DNA from: Xiphophorus maculatus
Lineage: Eukaryota; Chordata; Actinopteri; Cyprinodontiformes; Poeciliidae
Direction: 5' to 3'
Length of the DNA: 64,000 bases
NCBI RefSeq assembly: GCF_002775205.1
Contig: NC_036447.1
Location: forward strand, 16,412,501-16,476,500
Part shown: one piece after another, positions 11,790 through 42,189 of the stretch
Position numbering within the stretch: position 1 is the stretch's first letter
How the letters are laid out: each line of letters opens with the position of its first letter
Program-made: the position numbers and the translations under genes
Notes under the pieces: model-generated
What the model was told of the DNA's origin: nothing
The model's input: the letters and a program-made list of their open reading frames with translations, nothing else
Databases searched by the model: none

Positions 11790-12380
11790 TATTTAATGCT
11801 ACAGTATGTAGCTTTTATAAAAAATGTGTTTGTTTGTTTTTTGTTTTGTTTTTTACATATTTGTTAAATCTACCTCTATGACCGAACAGTATAAAATGAA
11901 ACAAATAATCTGTGAAAATGCACAACTCCTGGTCAGAAACAACCAATCAGTGTCAGGAGGAAGGTCTTAGCTCGGGTATGCGCTGCTCAATGTGCTAATG
12001 TGGCACAAACAATTTATTGAGAAAAGCTCTGTTGTGGGGGAACTAGCAGTAGCAGCCAGAGAGCAAAGGGGAGGGGGTGAGTAGCGCATTCATGAGGGTG
12101 ATTAACAGCACTGAGACTTTCTTTTTGGCTCTGATTGATTGTTTCGGTCCGAACAGTGTATTTCTGTACATGGCAATAGGAGCATTAGGAGGAGGTGGAG
12201 GCTCTTGACCATTTCACAGACTGTCTGTCACAACTGCAACAACACAGTGACAGTTTTAACAAATATTTCAATAACATGTCACCTTCCTAAAATAAAGGAA
12301 TAATGTTGATATGGTAATTTTTTTTGCCAAAAATGATAATTTTGCCTAAATCACTTTTTGGCAAAAATAGGTGGTAGCTT
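11790..12380. repeat. Probable dispersed repeat
   Basis: This block includes a stretch reading CCAATCAGTGTCAGGAGGAA followed by a GGAGGTGGAGGCTCTTGACC segment. Both recall a short non-coding repeat I associate with percomorph fish genomes. The boundaries are vague and no terminal repeats were found. The call rests on recollection of the family. Confidence 0.35.
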
Positions 12381-12789
12381 TAAGACAAAGTTGTTTTCCT
12401 TATTGATGTCACATGAACTGAAAGCTTTTCTCATCTAAATCTGTGCATAGAAACATAAGTTTTTATTTCTTCCATATAAGTTGATATAATTTTCTATACA
12501 TCTATAGACAAGACCAAAATTAGCAATTTTCAGCATTAGCTTTTAGCAGTAGCTTGTCTGATTTTATTTCCGGTTTGATCTTTGGTTGGAAAATGTGAAA
12601 TCTTGTGGGCTCTTTGAAATGTAATTAACTGAAAATGATTATTTTTTTCAAAGTAATTATTTCTTTTGAATTGCATGCAGCCCTTTTCCAGATAACAATT
12701 ACTATGCTTTGTCTTGTACCACATGCTTCAAGTATTTTTGACATTGTGAAATTAAGGTTTATTAAAACGTCCCAGTCAAGACTGCAATT

Positions 12790-13300
12790 ACGCAATATGT
12801 TTTGGGTTGTTGTCCTACTGGAAGAGGCATCGGCAGCCCACATATTTTCTTTCAGGACTTCCTTGTATTTAGAGCCATCCTTCTTCTCATCAGTTTGACT
12901 GATTTGCTGAATAAAAGCATTCCCACAGCATCATTCTGTCACTGCTATGTAGTGACAGAAAAGACGGTGTGATCGATCACATTTTGTATTCCAAATGTTA
13001 TTTGACCAAAGCCCCTTTTTCCACATATTTACTGTGTCTCCTATTAGCAAAAAGAGTTTCAGTGACTTTCTTTCAGCAATGACTTTCTTTTTGCCACTCT
13101 TCCATAAGAGCCACATTTTTAGAGCTCATTATTTTGTATGTCAGGAGAAGATCCCACATGAGCTTTGGATAACTACAACTTTACCAAATTTGTCAAATTT
13201 ACCTTTGGCTGCCATTTGATTAATGCTGTTGTTGCCTGGTCTGGCAGTGTAGCTGGTTGGCCAAGTCGTTGTAGGATTGCACTTGCTTCTCACATGATGA
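12790..13300 (-). mobile_element. Decayed Tc1-like transposon relic
   Basis: Segments such as GTTGTTGTCCTACTGGAAGA, the CCCACAGCATCATTCTGTCA stretch and TTGCCACTCTTCCATAAGAG follow, in order, the antisense of a well-known teleost Tc1-like transposase. The copy is heavily mutated and truncated and encodes no intact protein. Confidence 0.7.
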
Positions 13301-16050
13301 AATTAACAGCGCTCATGAAATGCTCCAAGTCGCACATCTTCTAAAAATGGAGTGAGGCTTTCAGGAATATGTTGTTATCAGCCAAGTTGTTCATGCAGGT
13401 GATGTACTGTAGATAAAGAAATGCAATTCTAGTGATTCTGATAGTACAAACAGCTGACCAGTATGTGAGATAAATGTTTGCTACATCAGAGCATATTCAG
13501 AAAATCTCTCATTTGGCACAAGCTCTTTTTCTGAAAAGTCAAAAACCATCTCAAGCGAACATAATAACTTTATTGCAAAATTTAGGAAGTTCTTACAAAT
13601 TTAGCCATTTCCATCAACCTTTTCTAATGCGTTACTTAAAAATGCACATAAGAAAAACATTAATGGAAACATGGCTATTGTGGAAAACTAAAAATAATTA
13701 ATCCAAGATATTAGGAAAGGATTATTCCTCGACACTCTTGGTTCATCCATATCAACCAGTATACCAAGCGTTTTTTAAAATTATCTTCTACTTGAGAGAA
13801 ATATTGATTGTTGTTTTGAAATTTATAGTTACACAATTTGCTATTACTGCTGTATTTTTGATAATAATCACACGTCCCTCCCTTTTGGTCTTTGCCTCCT
13901 CAAGGTTTGAGACTAAAGTCAGAGTTGTTTAACTGAGCTGATAAATATTGATCTTGGCAGAAGTTGGCATTTACTCCTAAATAAACAGAAGCTATAAGGA
14001 GCGGACCTTTTTTTCTTTTCCTAGCAGCTGTCCAGAGAGTTTCTAATTACGTAATGAGAATTCCTTAGATCTCAAATTGGCTCTGATGGAACATGTTTTC
14101 CCTCAAAGCTGGTAAGATTTTCTGAAGCATATCAACCACAGATCATGTTGCTAGTAGTTCTCATTGTAAAATGCATAAAGTGTGACAGTTCCAGGTGACT
14201 GACAGGATTTCTTTTGGGGACAATTAACTCCTGTTATTAAATATATTTTTGTTTTTCTACTGTTTGAATTATTTTTTCCTGAGAAGTGCTTATTCAGGTT
14301 CCAAATTAAAAATGAAGGAAGATAACCTGCAGAGCAACACGAGTTCAAACCATTGTGAACAACAAAAAAGCTTCGGTTTTGAACCTTCTTTAAGGAGACG
14401 ATGTGGGGAACAGCATGACTGAGCATAATATATTTTAACATTTAGCTTGGGCCAACTTGTTTGTGCTGCTTAATTTTAGGAATTACACATTTTGTGTTAG
14501 CATTGAACAGTGCATCTTTAATTGTTGTGCAATTCTGGCAAATGAAAATATTGTCTTTCAGGTCAGTGCAGTTACTGACCTCTTTTTTGATTCTTTTATT
14601 ATTGTTTTTGCTCTTTGGTTAGTATTTTTTGATATAGTCATGTTTGTTGAAAAGTAAAGGATTCGCTCTCAAAGGTATTCCTTCCCATTTAGTTTTCAAA
14701 GTCATTTACACTTTCCCACATTACTCTGCTCAGCACAGGGCTCTTGTTTAACGATAGACTTTTGGAGCTGTTTAAATCTTTTTTATTTACAGAGTTTTCA
14801 TGTATCTACTATTGATATCTGAATGGTTTTATGTCTCAGTCTCTTGATAAGGAGGCTACAAATGACTGTTTTACTTGTCTCACTCTAGCACAATTAATCC
14901 AAACTGACATGTTTTGGAGTATATGCCCTGCCTGTTTCTGTGTAACTGCAAATGACATCCGAACTCACCACTCCCAGATTAATTGTTTTGTAAGACACAC
15001 GCAACTGATTATGACAACAATAATTGTTTTTTTTTGCACTCAGATGCTGTAAAGCTGTGGAAAAATTAGATAACTGTGGCTTTAGTGTAATGCTAAGGTT
15101 TTATCCTGTCCGCTCAACTTTCTCCATTTATCTCTTTTGTAATATTGAGTGTGTATGTGTTATTTAACAAAGAGGGCCTTCACAACATTAACATTAATGA
15201 TTTTCAAGCTCTTGTTCTCAGGCTGTCAAGAGTACTGCCTTCCTGCATGCATGAGAAACTTTTTTGAAATATTCTTTTAGTTGTGTGTTGTCTTTGTTTC
15301 TACAAACTAAAATGTGCGGAATGGTGCGTGGCAGGTAGTTCTCCACATAATTGTCCATCTTCCCTTGAATGGCCAACATTTGATTTGAAGGTGCGGCAGG
15401 TTTGATTGATAGAAACAAAACGTACAATAAGAATAACTATGTGGTCTTTCTGGTTCTGTCTGCCTTAACAGTGTCTCGAACCAGGTGACTCAAATTGTCT
15501 TCCAGATGATCGTTAGATCTCCTGCATTGTAAAGACACATGTATCACTGTCAAGATTATAAGGGGAAACAAATCCCAACATCTAGTCATTCAGTTTGCCT
15601 TCAGGGATTTCCCCCCCCCCAAACACTTCCCTATTTTTTTTCACCTGTAAAACATTTTTTGCTTTCACAATGTGCCAAACAACATGTTGAAACATGCAAA
15701 TGTGTTATAGGTTGTTCATAACATCTTTTGATTTGGGACAAAGGTTTCCTTAAAATTAAGCAAAGATCCAAAACCATTAAGAAGACAGCTGCAGCTGAAA
15801 AGAACACTCCTCTCTCAAGAATCATGCAAATTAGTGAAAGGAGACGTTGAAAGAAAACCACTGATGGTGTTGAGTGAAGTACAGAGACAGCTCTGATTTG
15901 ACAAATGGTTATTTCTTAAGACGCTTTCCAGCTTCTTGGTTCAAGAACAGAGAATGTTAAAATATAATTTAAGAGTAAACTAAAATCATTACTATAAAGA
16001 AAGCTTTCAGTTTTAATACAGATGCTGAGTCACACTGACAGGCTTATTTT
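13300..16050. other. Intergenic, no gene recognised
   Basis: AT-rich DNA with short unsupported open frames and a run of about a dozen C at 15608-15620. No RNA gene or repeat is recognised. Confidence 0.5.
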
Positions 16051-16059
16051 TTAAATACA

Positions 16060-16680
16060 GTACACCTTGCTAGTAAAAGGCTGGACCCCCTTTTTGCCTT
16101 CAGAGCTTTATGGCATTGAATCAACAAGGTTTTCAGAAACATTTCTCAGAGATCTTGGCCTATAACTGACATGACAACATCACATTTTAGCTGGAGATTT
16201 ACTGTCTGTATATCCATAATACAAATCTTCTGTTCCACCACAACACAAAAGGAAAATACCAAAAGTTATTGGGTTGACTATTAAGACTACTTAATAGTCC
16301 CCAGAAACTGTCCTACAAGAAACTGAAATAGAGTAAACTTATTGATATGCTCAAGAAACCAAGTTATTTGAATTTAGTGGCAAGGTGCATTATCTTTCTA
16401 GACGTAGCTATCAGAAGATGGGTACAGCATACAGTGGCTGTATTCACACAATGCTCAACTAGCAAAGGACCCAAAGCGTGCCAAGAAAATACCCCCAGAC
16501 TGTCATATCACCATCGGCTTGAACAGTTGATAGAAGGACATCTGAAGCTGAAAGTATAAGACCTGTCAAAGCAGACCACAAGTGCATTTGTCTAAATTGT
16601 AACTTCAGTTTCCTGTTTTTAACTAAGTGGAGGCACCAGCTCTTCTGCTGCCATAGTCCATCTGATTCAGGTTCCAGAGA
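16060..16680 (-). mobile_element. Decayed Tc1/mariner-type relic, second family
   Basis: The block contains, in order, CCCTTTTTGCCTTCAGAGC, a CAACAAGGTTTTCAGAAACA segment, ATCAGAAGATGGGTACA, GTGCCAAGAAAATACCCCCA and CAGTTTCCTGTTTTTAAC. This is the order of a common teleost Tc1/mariner-class element read opposite to its transposase. Internal deletions and many substitutions leave no open frame. It differs from the other Tc1-like relics in the window. Confidence 0.7.
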
Positions 16681-18029
16681 AGTTGAAAAAAAAAGTCATT
16701 AGATTGAATGAGGGCTATCTACATAAACAAAATATTCACACCCTGAAGAGACTTACCCATAAATCTGTATGGCTTAACATTTGTGACATCTTTTCCACAA
16801 CTAGAAGAAACTGTTTTCTAAAAAAAAAAAGGATCTTTCATTTGCTTGAGCAACGTTTAATTGTTTTTGTTTAAATTTGCATGTTTAGCTTTTGTTTGCT
16901 TGCTATAAAGCTGTTAAATGGTAATGTAAATATCTTTTCTTCCAGAAAAAAAAAAGTTCCATGCTCACATCTCTAAGGTAACAGAAAGAGGTGGCAGCCA
17001 TCAAGATATATGACAGTTGCTCTTTTAATTCGTTCCATTTGCATCTCTTTTTTTGTGATTTTCACCACGTTTTTTGTTTAGGTTCTGTCAAATTCTTTCT
17101 AACGGTATTTGTTTGGACTCTGTGTGGCTATGGTAAACAGAATCTTTGAGTCTTTCGTAGTTTTCTTCTTTTTGAAAGTGCTTGTTATGTCACTGTACAA
17201 CTTCTCACAGCGCAGAATAAGGAATTTTTTTTGTCTCGAATACACTTTTTAAAAACTTCGTACGTTCTGTGAACCTGCTTTGAAAATTGACACTTCATTT
17301 TCCATCTGTATGTTTACTGTATATTTGTTACGCAAAAACATACCCTATGAGATTGTATCTTTAAGCTTGTTTGTGTTGTGGCTCACTGCATTACATGACG
17401 GTAAGAATGAACAGCAAGCAAAGGTGACAAAGATGGGGGCTGAACTCCAAACAGTTTGCAGACATTGTTGTAACCTGCCTCAGTCTCAAGAAGAGGTTGC
17501 AATAGTGGCATGATGGCGCTCATGAGAGCATTTGTTGAGTCAAAAGATCATAAAACACAATTTCAGTCTGTGCAACTCTAGATATATCAGAGCCGATCAG
17601 CAGATAACTTTAATTTAGATATTTGTGATTAATAAACAAACAGTACTTACAATTAGATTCATGGTTTGTTTATAAAATGTTGGATGTCATGTAAAAACCA
17701 CTTCAGATCTGACCTTTAACTTACATTTACCTAACCTTTAAAAACTGCTGCTGGACCTTTAGAGTTGACATTTTGATAGCCTACTTATATACCCTGTGAT
17801 GTGAATATTTATTGACCTTGAAGAGCAATGCTTGAAGAATCTCATCCGTCAATACATGTCAACATTTCTCCTATATGCATGACTTTAATTTACTAATTTA
17901 GAAATTCAGGACAGACTTTTAAATAATCCATAATTAGTGAACTTTAAATATTAGTCAATGGGCTGAACTCAATGAGTTTAAATTCTCTCGTTATTAAGTA
18001 GAATCCTTAAATGTCACAAAACAAACCTG

Positions 18030-18880
18030 CAAATTTCTTCTCTATTTTGGCTGGGCTAAAGTGATGTCGTCAGTCTACTGCAGCAGTGTGTTGAACGGTG
18101 CTGCCTGATGATGCACAAATAATTTGGTGCAGATCTGATGATGTATCAGTGAGATATAACTGTAAAGGATGTCAAGGGTCAAAGTGGAGTCAAATTTCAA
18201 TGTAATCCAAATGGTCCATTTAAAGATTGACAAAGATCTTCCATATCCAGTTTGATACAAATCGGATCATGACTGTGTGATTTAGAACCAACCGTATACA
18301 AAAGATATGGTAGTGGAATTTGCCACTTTGCCACGCTCACATGCACCATTCAACAGTCACTGTTCAGTACATGATTTAACATCACCTATGTCATCAGACA
18401 CGGCTTGAAAGTTGTAAGTGTGAGTGTGTACAAGGAGGACACCCATCAACAGGACATGTGGCTTCATGTAATAAGTAGGTGGGGCTAAAGTGATGTCACC
18501 AAATGACCATGTAAATGTGTTAAGAGCTGGTCTGTAATGACACGCAAAAAGTTTTATTCAGCTCTGGCCTTGTGTGTGGACGTTATTAGAGGCTTGGTCA
18601 CTTGTACATGATTTGATCCAGCAAAAAGCTTTTGATAACTTTTGGTCTTCAGTACCTTAAGATTGTGTTGAGTCATTTTGAAGTCTGTAATTCAAAAGCT
18701 GTAGGAGAAGTTCACTCAGATGCAATGTGTGTAAAACAGACAAAATGGCAGCTTTGATCCAAAATGGCCAACTTCCTGTTGGGTTTGGACAAAAGGCTCA
18801 AGGGACAATTTTGTAAGTTTTGAGAAGTTACGTGTCTACCAAATTTCGTAGTCTTGGGTCAAAACATGACTCGTTATATT
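18030..18880. repeat. Dispersed non-coding repeat block
   Basis: GGGCTAAAGTGATGTC occurs near 18052 and again near 18483 as GGGCTAAAGTGATGTC, about 430 bases apart. The second half carries a stretch ending in AAAATGGCCAACTTCCTGTT, which resembles a repeat found in many teleost genomes. No coding frame or terminal repeats are evident. Confidence 0.45.
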
Positions 18881-21750
18881 TATTGTATTAAAAACTAAAT
18901 AAAAATATACATATGCATGTTGTTTTAAATGGTACAGTATAGTTGAGCTAGAGTCAGTAAGTCCAGGATGAATGGTTAGATAAATACTAGCTTTGTATAA
19001 ACTTGACAATGTGAGGGAGGCTTATTTAACTTAAGCTGACAATCTCTCTTACAACAAAGACTGGGTAATAGTTCCGAGTAATTTAATCTGCTCAATATTT
19101 TTGGACTCAGGCTACATAAGCTGCAATCCTGATCTTAAGTGGTGTGCATTATAATATATTTTATGGTCAAAAACGTGTTATGAAGTTTGTTTTGTGATTG
19201 CTTGAAGCTTTTTTCAAGAAGATTTGATGTTTGTCCTTTAAATTCCTTAAATAAAGAGCTCTTTGTTTAGAAAGTGGAAACAGGACTCAGTGAGATCCTA
19301 AGAGTCCACCCTTCACAGGAACAGAGGAATGCAGAGTTACCTAGAGGTCGGATTCATAAAAGTGCTTGATGTTAAACCCATAGTCTGAGGTTGGCTTGTT
19401 TCTTTTCTCTCTCTCTTGTACACAGTGTCCACAGCTACAGCCTCCACCACTCCTCCTGAAATTTGAATAAGTCAGCACCAGCTTGGGATGTCATTTACTA
19501 ACAAACATGAATGCTATGCATTAGAAGGCATTTCTTGGACTGCAGAAGAAAGCAACGTTACCTTCAGAAACAGGATCTGTGACATTGTTCCTCTTCATGG
19601 GCACAGAAATCATCAGTCCCAGATGCTTGACGGGGCGCTGCCTTTCTTTCATCGAGGATTTTTACTAGGCGGCAAATGTTTTTGTCATCTTTGCCAACAA
19701 GAAGAAGCCACCTTGCTGAGAGGGCGTGGGAATGTGCTGACAGTAAGCAGACAATCCTGATTCCTGACTGTTTTGGTTCGCATGATGTTTTTAATGACTT
19801 AATGACCTCTTTACAATTACTGCCCAGTAGGTTGTCTGCCTGGTATTACATTGAACTAACTTCTTCTCTTATGTGACAACTGATAAGTATAACCTTATCT
19901 AACTGGTTTTAAACTCTCCTGAGAAAATTTGCATAATGAATTAATGCCTAGACGGAGACAATATTTGTAAAGTGGTTGTAGCTCTCTGCATCCATAACTC
20001 AAACATCCTGCCTCTTATTTACTCAGTGGAGAAGTCAAATATATATAGATACAGTAGCTGAAAGTTCACAGACACAGCTCTTTGAAGTCAAAACAGGCAT
20101 ATACGTTTCACATAAAAAAAAATTTGTGCACATTTAAGCACCAACCTCTTAAAATCAGACCAGTTCAGTCTATTTCAAATCTATTTCATTGCAAGATATT
20201 CAGATTTAAATTTTTAAAAACTTATTGATGCCATTCAGTTCAATTCTGAATTTCAGTTCAGTTCCAATCTGTCTTCCATTCCATTCTTTCTTAGAAAAAT
20301 AAGTAAGAATAGAGATAAGAATAGAGATAAGTCTCTACTTACCTTTGGAATAATTAGAAACTTGTCCCATAGGTATAACTGCTCACTTATACCTTTGAGT
20401 ATAAGTAAAGATACCCAAAGACAACATCAGTGCCTCACAAGAGAGAATGATCAGAAATTCCCATAAACATATCCTTAACAGCAAAACATTTATTGTTAGC
20501 TGAAAGGGGTGGATAAATATCATATGAATGCCTTAAAATGAGATTTTAAAATTAATTTCTGTGAAAAGACAAGAGACCCAGCACTTGGAAATACAGGGTG
20601 TGTTGATCTTTTTAATCAGCACCATGTTCTTTTTGATAAATTGCTATTAAAAGGTTGGTAAATTTTAAACCTCCTGTTGTGGCTAACTTTTTACTTAAAC
20701 TCTCTATTATCAGTGGTTTTAAGTGACCTGTGTGTTTTTACAACTTCAGGTGTTTATGTTCTTTTAGTAAAGCTACAGTGTCGTTAAACATGATGCTTTA
20801 AAGCATGTTCATACTTTAATTTCAATAAAGAGTGTTAATCTAATGATGCAATGTTGTTTTTAGTCTACTACACCCTAGACATGCTGTGATTATTCACAAA
20901 GCTGTAAGAATGATTCATGTAACTTTTAGCAGTTATATTTTTAATACTAACAGGTGACTAATTTTAAAGCATTACATTTGTCTTAGATCAACTTGTTAGA
21001 TCAGCAAAATAACAGATAAATTAAACATTTATGTAAGAAACAAATATTATTTTAGCAGCATGATGCCATGAATTTAATTATTTTTGTAGTGAAGAACATT
21101 GTATAAGAAACATAAAACTACAAATATATTTTTCTTGTATATAAATCAATCAATCTGACATTTATATCTAGTTTTAGTTTGTTACATGATGCTGTTTTGA
21201 GATTTTCCAAACCAACATACAAAAGTAATTCATTCAAGTTCACAATCTTTCTTACATATTGCCCTTTGACCCCTTTTGTTTACATACTGAGAGCTTTGGT
21301 GGAACACACCTCTGGTTAGACCAAACATCTGTCTCAGAACATCTTCTGGTGTTATTGGTTTATAGCTGTGACTTAGCTATACTAGACTTAGCTATATAGC
21401 TTGACTATACTTAGCAGGGCACCTTAGCCTGCTGGCTGTTTGAGGAAGATATGGAAATATATGTAAATTTTAAAGAACAAACACAGCGTGGCTGCTGTAA
21501 ATGGAAAGGCCTTTCTTTTAGCAGCATTTGAATTACATCATACCATCTAAAGAAGCAATCTTTGACCCAGACGGTCTGGCAGAAACGCTCTAATTTTACC
21601 ACGCTAGCCTTTAAAGATCTTAAGCAAGAGGTGAGTCAAATCAGAGGTTCTGGGGAACAGTGTTAGTTATGGTGTGTTTAACCTGTTATTATGGAACAAC
21701 TAAAATCCACACCGGTCCTGTCACTGTGTTTCCCTGAACATTCTCTTTGC
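18880..21750. other. Intergenic upstream of krt222
   Basis: AT-rich DNA. No gene or firmly identified repeat is seen. Confidence 0.5.
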
Positions 21751-21752
21751 AG

Positions 21753-21829
21753 CTTGTGCTGCTGCCTGTTTGAAAGCAGCTCAGTAATCCTGGATCAGGG
21801 AGCACAAAAGCCCCCAGAGTGTTGGTGAG
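21753..21829 (+). other. Candidate 5' non-coding exon of krt222
   Basis: A pyrimidine-rich acceptor (TTCTCTTTGCAG) and a strong donor (GAG/GTAAGC) frame 77 bases. When joined to the acceptor-like CTCTCCCAG at 22363-22371, the frame entering krt222 contains a stop (TAA). The exon would therefore be 5' UTR and translation would start at the ATG of 22378. No transcript evidence is available. Confidence 0.3.
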
Positions 21830-22359
21830 GTAAGCACTGCATCCAGGACTTACCCCATGACTCTCCTTCGTCCCACATTCTGCCCGGCGGGGGAGATAGG
21901 GCAGGGAGGAACGTCCCTGTCCTGGCTGATCCTGAACTCTACAAATTAACACATATGCTGTGATACTAAACAGCTGCCACTCTTCTCTGTGTCAGAATTT
22001 GGCTGCCAATGAGCTGAGACACAGTGGGAAAGTCAACCAGCTCTCCGCAGAGGAATACGGTTGATGTGTTGGATTGGCTTGTTGTGACCAGGAGGACATA
22101 ACACCACTTCAACTCTCTCATAGAGTGCCACGTCACTTCAGGCGAGTATCAGTGGGTAAACATTTACCTTGAAAACACTTTTGTCAGCATGTGGCTTCAG
22201 GTGGGAGGCAGAGTGTTTGCTGTGAAAGTTATAAACCCTTATATTACTGTGAATGAGGCTCTCCCAGCTGTGAACAGGCTCAGTATTTTGGCCATCACAG
22301 GTGCTGCATTTTACTCTGGGAAATTTCTGCTGCTTGTGGGATACTAAACATTTGGATGA

Positions 22360-38666
<16,307 letters not shown>

Positions 38667-40660
38667 CTCTCGTGCTTTGAGTACACAGTTATTACCAGTT
38701 CGTAGCGGTATGTGGTGATGCCAGAGGTGTCGAGGATGCAAATGGAACTGCAGCGATCCCCGAACTCTGGGCTGCAACCATCCATTGCCATCATGCTTTC
38801 AAATGCAACATTTACTAAGCTTAGCATCACAGCTCATGACTGAATTTACCTGTCGGATACGGGTTGTGGCAGGTTAAGTGTTATAAAAGGAGGCTTTTGT
38901 GGTGACCGTTTCAATAGAGCCGGAGAGATTTATATTCTCTGCAGTAACATTTAAAGCATATCCTTACGTCATCGGCTTAGACAAAGAGAAAGTGTCTCTC
39001 ACTTTTTCAGCCTTTGCTGCATAATAGGTATTACAGACTAACACTGACATTTAATCCCAGTTAAACTCTACGTGAAGGTAGGAGGAGACTATTGAAAGCA
39101 GACTTGTTCAAGCAGCTACAAACTACCAGAGGGTGCATTTAAGTGGTGGATTTTCACTACAGGACTGTATGAAAATTATAGAAGTGACTAAATTTCGCAT
39201 GTTTTTATTTTATTTTATTGCGTATGTCACCAGCAAACACAGCTAAGACCTTTTTATTTTCAGATTTATTTTATTTCAAAAGTCATAATCTAAACAGTGA
39301 TGCTTTAGGTTTCTTTTCACAAGATTATATAAATGTTTTATCATCTATATAAAAATTAGAGCTGAACAAGTACACTTCTATTCTTCATAAGATAGGGACT
39401 AAATGTTACCTACCTTCTTTCTGTGATTGAGTCATTGATATTTTTGAATGAAGAATAGTCATAATAATCAATAACATAAAACCATCTAAACAAAGTTTCC
39501 TGCTATTTGTGAAGGTAAGCAGGAATGTAACGAGCCAGGAAAGAGAAAGTTGACTTTAGCTATAGAGTAACAAATATAGAAACTGTAATGCTTCATTTTA
39601 TCCACTTATAATTTTTTGCAGTGTAGTGTCACTATGTCCTTGGTCATTGTGTGATTTCCATCACTAATCTTTACAGCTCTACTCACTGCAGTTCAATTTA
39701 AGGGAAACAGTGAATCAGTTAGACAGTAAATTGTAAAATTGTAAAAAAAAAAAAAAAAAAAAACGAGTAAATTTTGGTTTAATAAAATAAATACAACCTC
39801 AAAATATAGTAAGATTATTAAAACATAAATGTCTGAAATATTTAAGATTGCATCCAATCACTCTTTAGGGATGATGCATTGTTACATAAGAGCAGGCCAG
39901 CCTTAGAGGTTGTAGTAGCACACACCAAAAAAACACAACAGGGTCAGATTTCAGTTTGTCTTTATCTGACTCTTGTACTGACTTGGCCCAGAAAATGCCA
40001 CAATGTTGAAATGACCAAAGCGACTGCATCATAATTTTGAACACTTTCTTTTTTAACTGAGTTCAGACTTATAGCTCTTGATAGTTCTATTTGTTTTCAT
40101 GTCAAAAGTAGCAAAAAAGGTAAAAGAAAATCCAAATACAAAATTTCTCTCAACATTCAGGTAGATGTCGTGCTTCAGTTCTTACCAGCAGTTTTACTCT
40201 GAAGTATACAGCCATTTGCATTCTCTTTTTCCACTGTCAGCATTATACTTATATAAGTAAACAGTGCAGTGGTTATGGAAAACATTGGATTAGTGAATGG
40301 AAGAAAGTCTTACTAATCACTGTCTTACTAAACAGCAGAAAGTCTTACTAATCACCACATAATCCCAGACAGAAAGACCCCAGGCAGAAATTCAAACCCA
40401 TAAATTTCTTGCTATAAGGCAGCAATGATAATAACTGTCACTCTGCCGCCCACTGCAGTATTAATATCTAATGTTTCTTCATATAATCAGTCCATGTTTT
40501 ACTCCCAGTCCGTCCTATCCTCACATAATATAACTTCCCAAAAGTTATCTTAAATATGTCTGTCACACCTTTCAGACTCTACAGTTTCTTCTATCACTTC
40601 AGTTTTATAGAACAACACTACTTAAATATACTGTAGGTGGCATTAATATTCTGGTATACA
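38667..40660. other. krt222: Intergenic 3' of krt222
   Basis: The krt222 3' UTR should begin here. No AATAAA lies close to the stop codon; AATAAA at 39781-39786 is a late candidate, just after a 21-base A run (39743-39763). No other gene is seen. Confidence 0.45.
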
Positions 40661-40666
40661 CTCTGT

Positions 40667-40738
40667 ATATAATCTGCATATACAGAGAATATATGCAGAT
40701 TATATTCTTGTTTGCAGCTTTAATTAGCTGCAAACAAG
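40667..40738. repeat. Two tandem perfect hairpins
   Basis: The first has 15-bp arms (40667-40681 with 40691-40705, 9-base loop). The second has 13-bp arms (CTTGTTTGCAGCT at 40707-40719 with 40726-40738, 6-base loop). They are separated by one base. Both lie between krt222 and tns4. Confidence 0.95.
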
Positions 40739-42185
40739 TCACAGTTGCAGCTAATTAAAGTATTTCAAATGGAAAGATTTTTTTTTGGTGGCAGAGAAGA
40801 GATCTGCTGCTAAGCAACCACACACACATTTGACTGGTATTTATTGTCAAGAAATCAATATTTTCTTTGCTCACATCAAACAGGAAACATGCTTTTACCT
40901 GCCTTGATAAACCTGCCTCTAAAATATGACATTTGCGCTTAGGTTTTGACTGCAAAGGCTAACACTGAGAACTACTGCTTATATCTAAATCTACATGTGT
41001 GTTTTTCTTTAGAAGATCTTTTTGTGTGTGTTATTTCTGCTTCACTGAGTACCAGGTTAAGGATGAATATTTATTATCCTGTTTGGTTTGAAAAGTTAGG
41101 TAATGTTGAAAATAACTGCTTTACTAACTGAAGTAGACAAAATGGAGTTAGACAAAGAGCTGGCTGACAAAAATGAGCTGATTTAATTTCTGTAATTCAT
41201 CTTCCTAGATACAGTAATTCGGCCTGATTGGTAGTTTGGTTGGGAAAAGATGGAGAGTTTGAGATAGTCCCATCATATCATAGTGGCTCTGACTGAAATA
41301 TTTCCAGCCCTGTGAATTTCTTAACCCAGTAATTTTCTTACAGTCCTGAAACACGTTGCACTGCAAACCCACACAGCACGTAAGAACGTCTGCACTGAAA
41401 AATATCCAGAGTTGGAGCACTTTGGTGGTCCTTTGTGAATGCAGGTAATTCTCAGACTGATAATGTAGATGTAATGTACCACTGTGATCCTAACAGCAGC
41501 GCTGCTTTTAAGTAGTAAGTTTCACTTACAATGTGTTTCTCTGAGAATCTCGCTTCCCCCTTTTCACCAATAGAGGACAGCGTTTATTAAGATTTACCTC
41601 TGCAATGAATCCATCATACTGTATTTGTGCCTCCTTAGATTTTAAGTTTTTATGCTAAGTTTTGAGTTAAGCCCCGAAGATGTTTTGAAAAATAAAATTC
41701 TGACCTATAGGCAGTATGTTTAGGTCCTTCAAGGGTGGTTTAAAATACCTGAATTTATCTTATCTATGCAGTCCTGTGCTTGATTTTTGCTCTGCTTCAA
41801 GAAGCACACTAGAGGTTTATCATTTCAAATAAAGAGAAAATGTGCTGACTGGTGTGTTTGTCTTTCAAATGTGTGCCCAATGCAAAATAAGCACAATGTC
41901 TTCCTTTGTGTTCACAAGTCTGTGTTTTTACACTTTTACCACTTGTGCTCTTATCTTTCCACTTTCACACAGAATTTGCTGAACATCTTTGTTTTTATTG
42001 CAGTTTAAAAAAAATACAAATCCATATCTTTACAGAGAACACAACAATAAATACATTCAAACAGATTTATACAGTGAGGGCATCTGCACAGATTTTACTT
42101 AAAATGAATGGATACATCAGAGCTTCAAGTCTAAATCTCTCAGTAACAGTTTGAGTAATCAGTAGGACGCAAGCATCACTTTAAA
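40739..42185. other. Intergenic between krt222 and tns4
   Basis: AT-rich DNA, no gene or clear repeat recognised. Confidence 0.5.
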
Positions 42186-42189
42186 TGAT

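Noticed and set aside
19488-19876. Two overlapping plus-strand frames upstream of krt222
   Set aside because: No family resemblance and no supporting splice structure.
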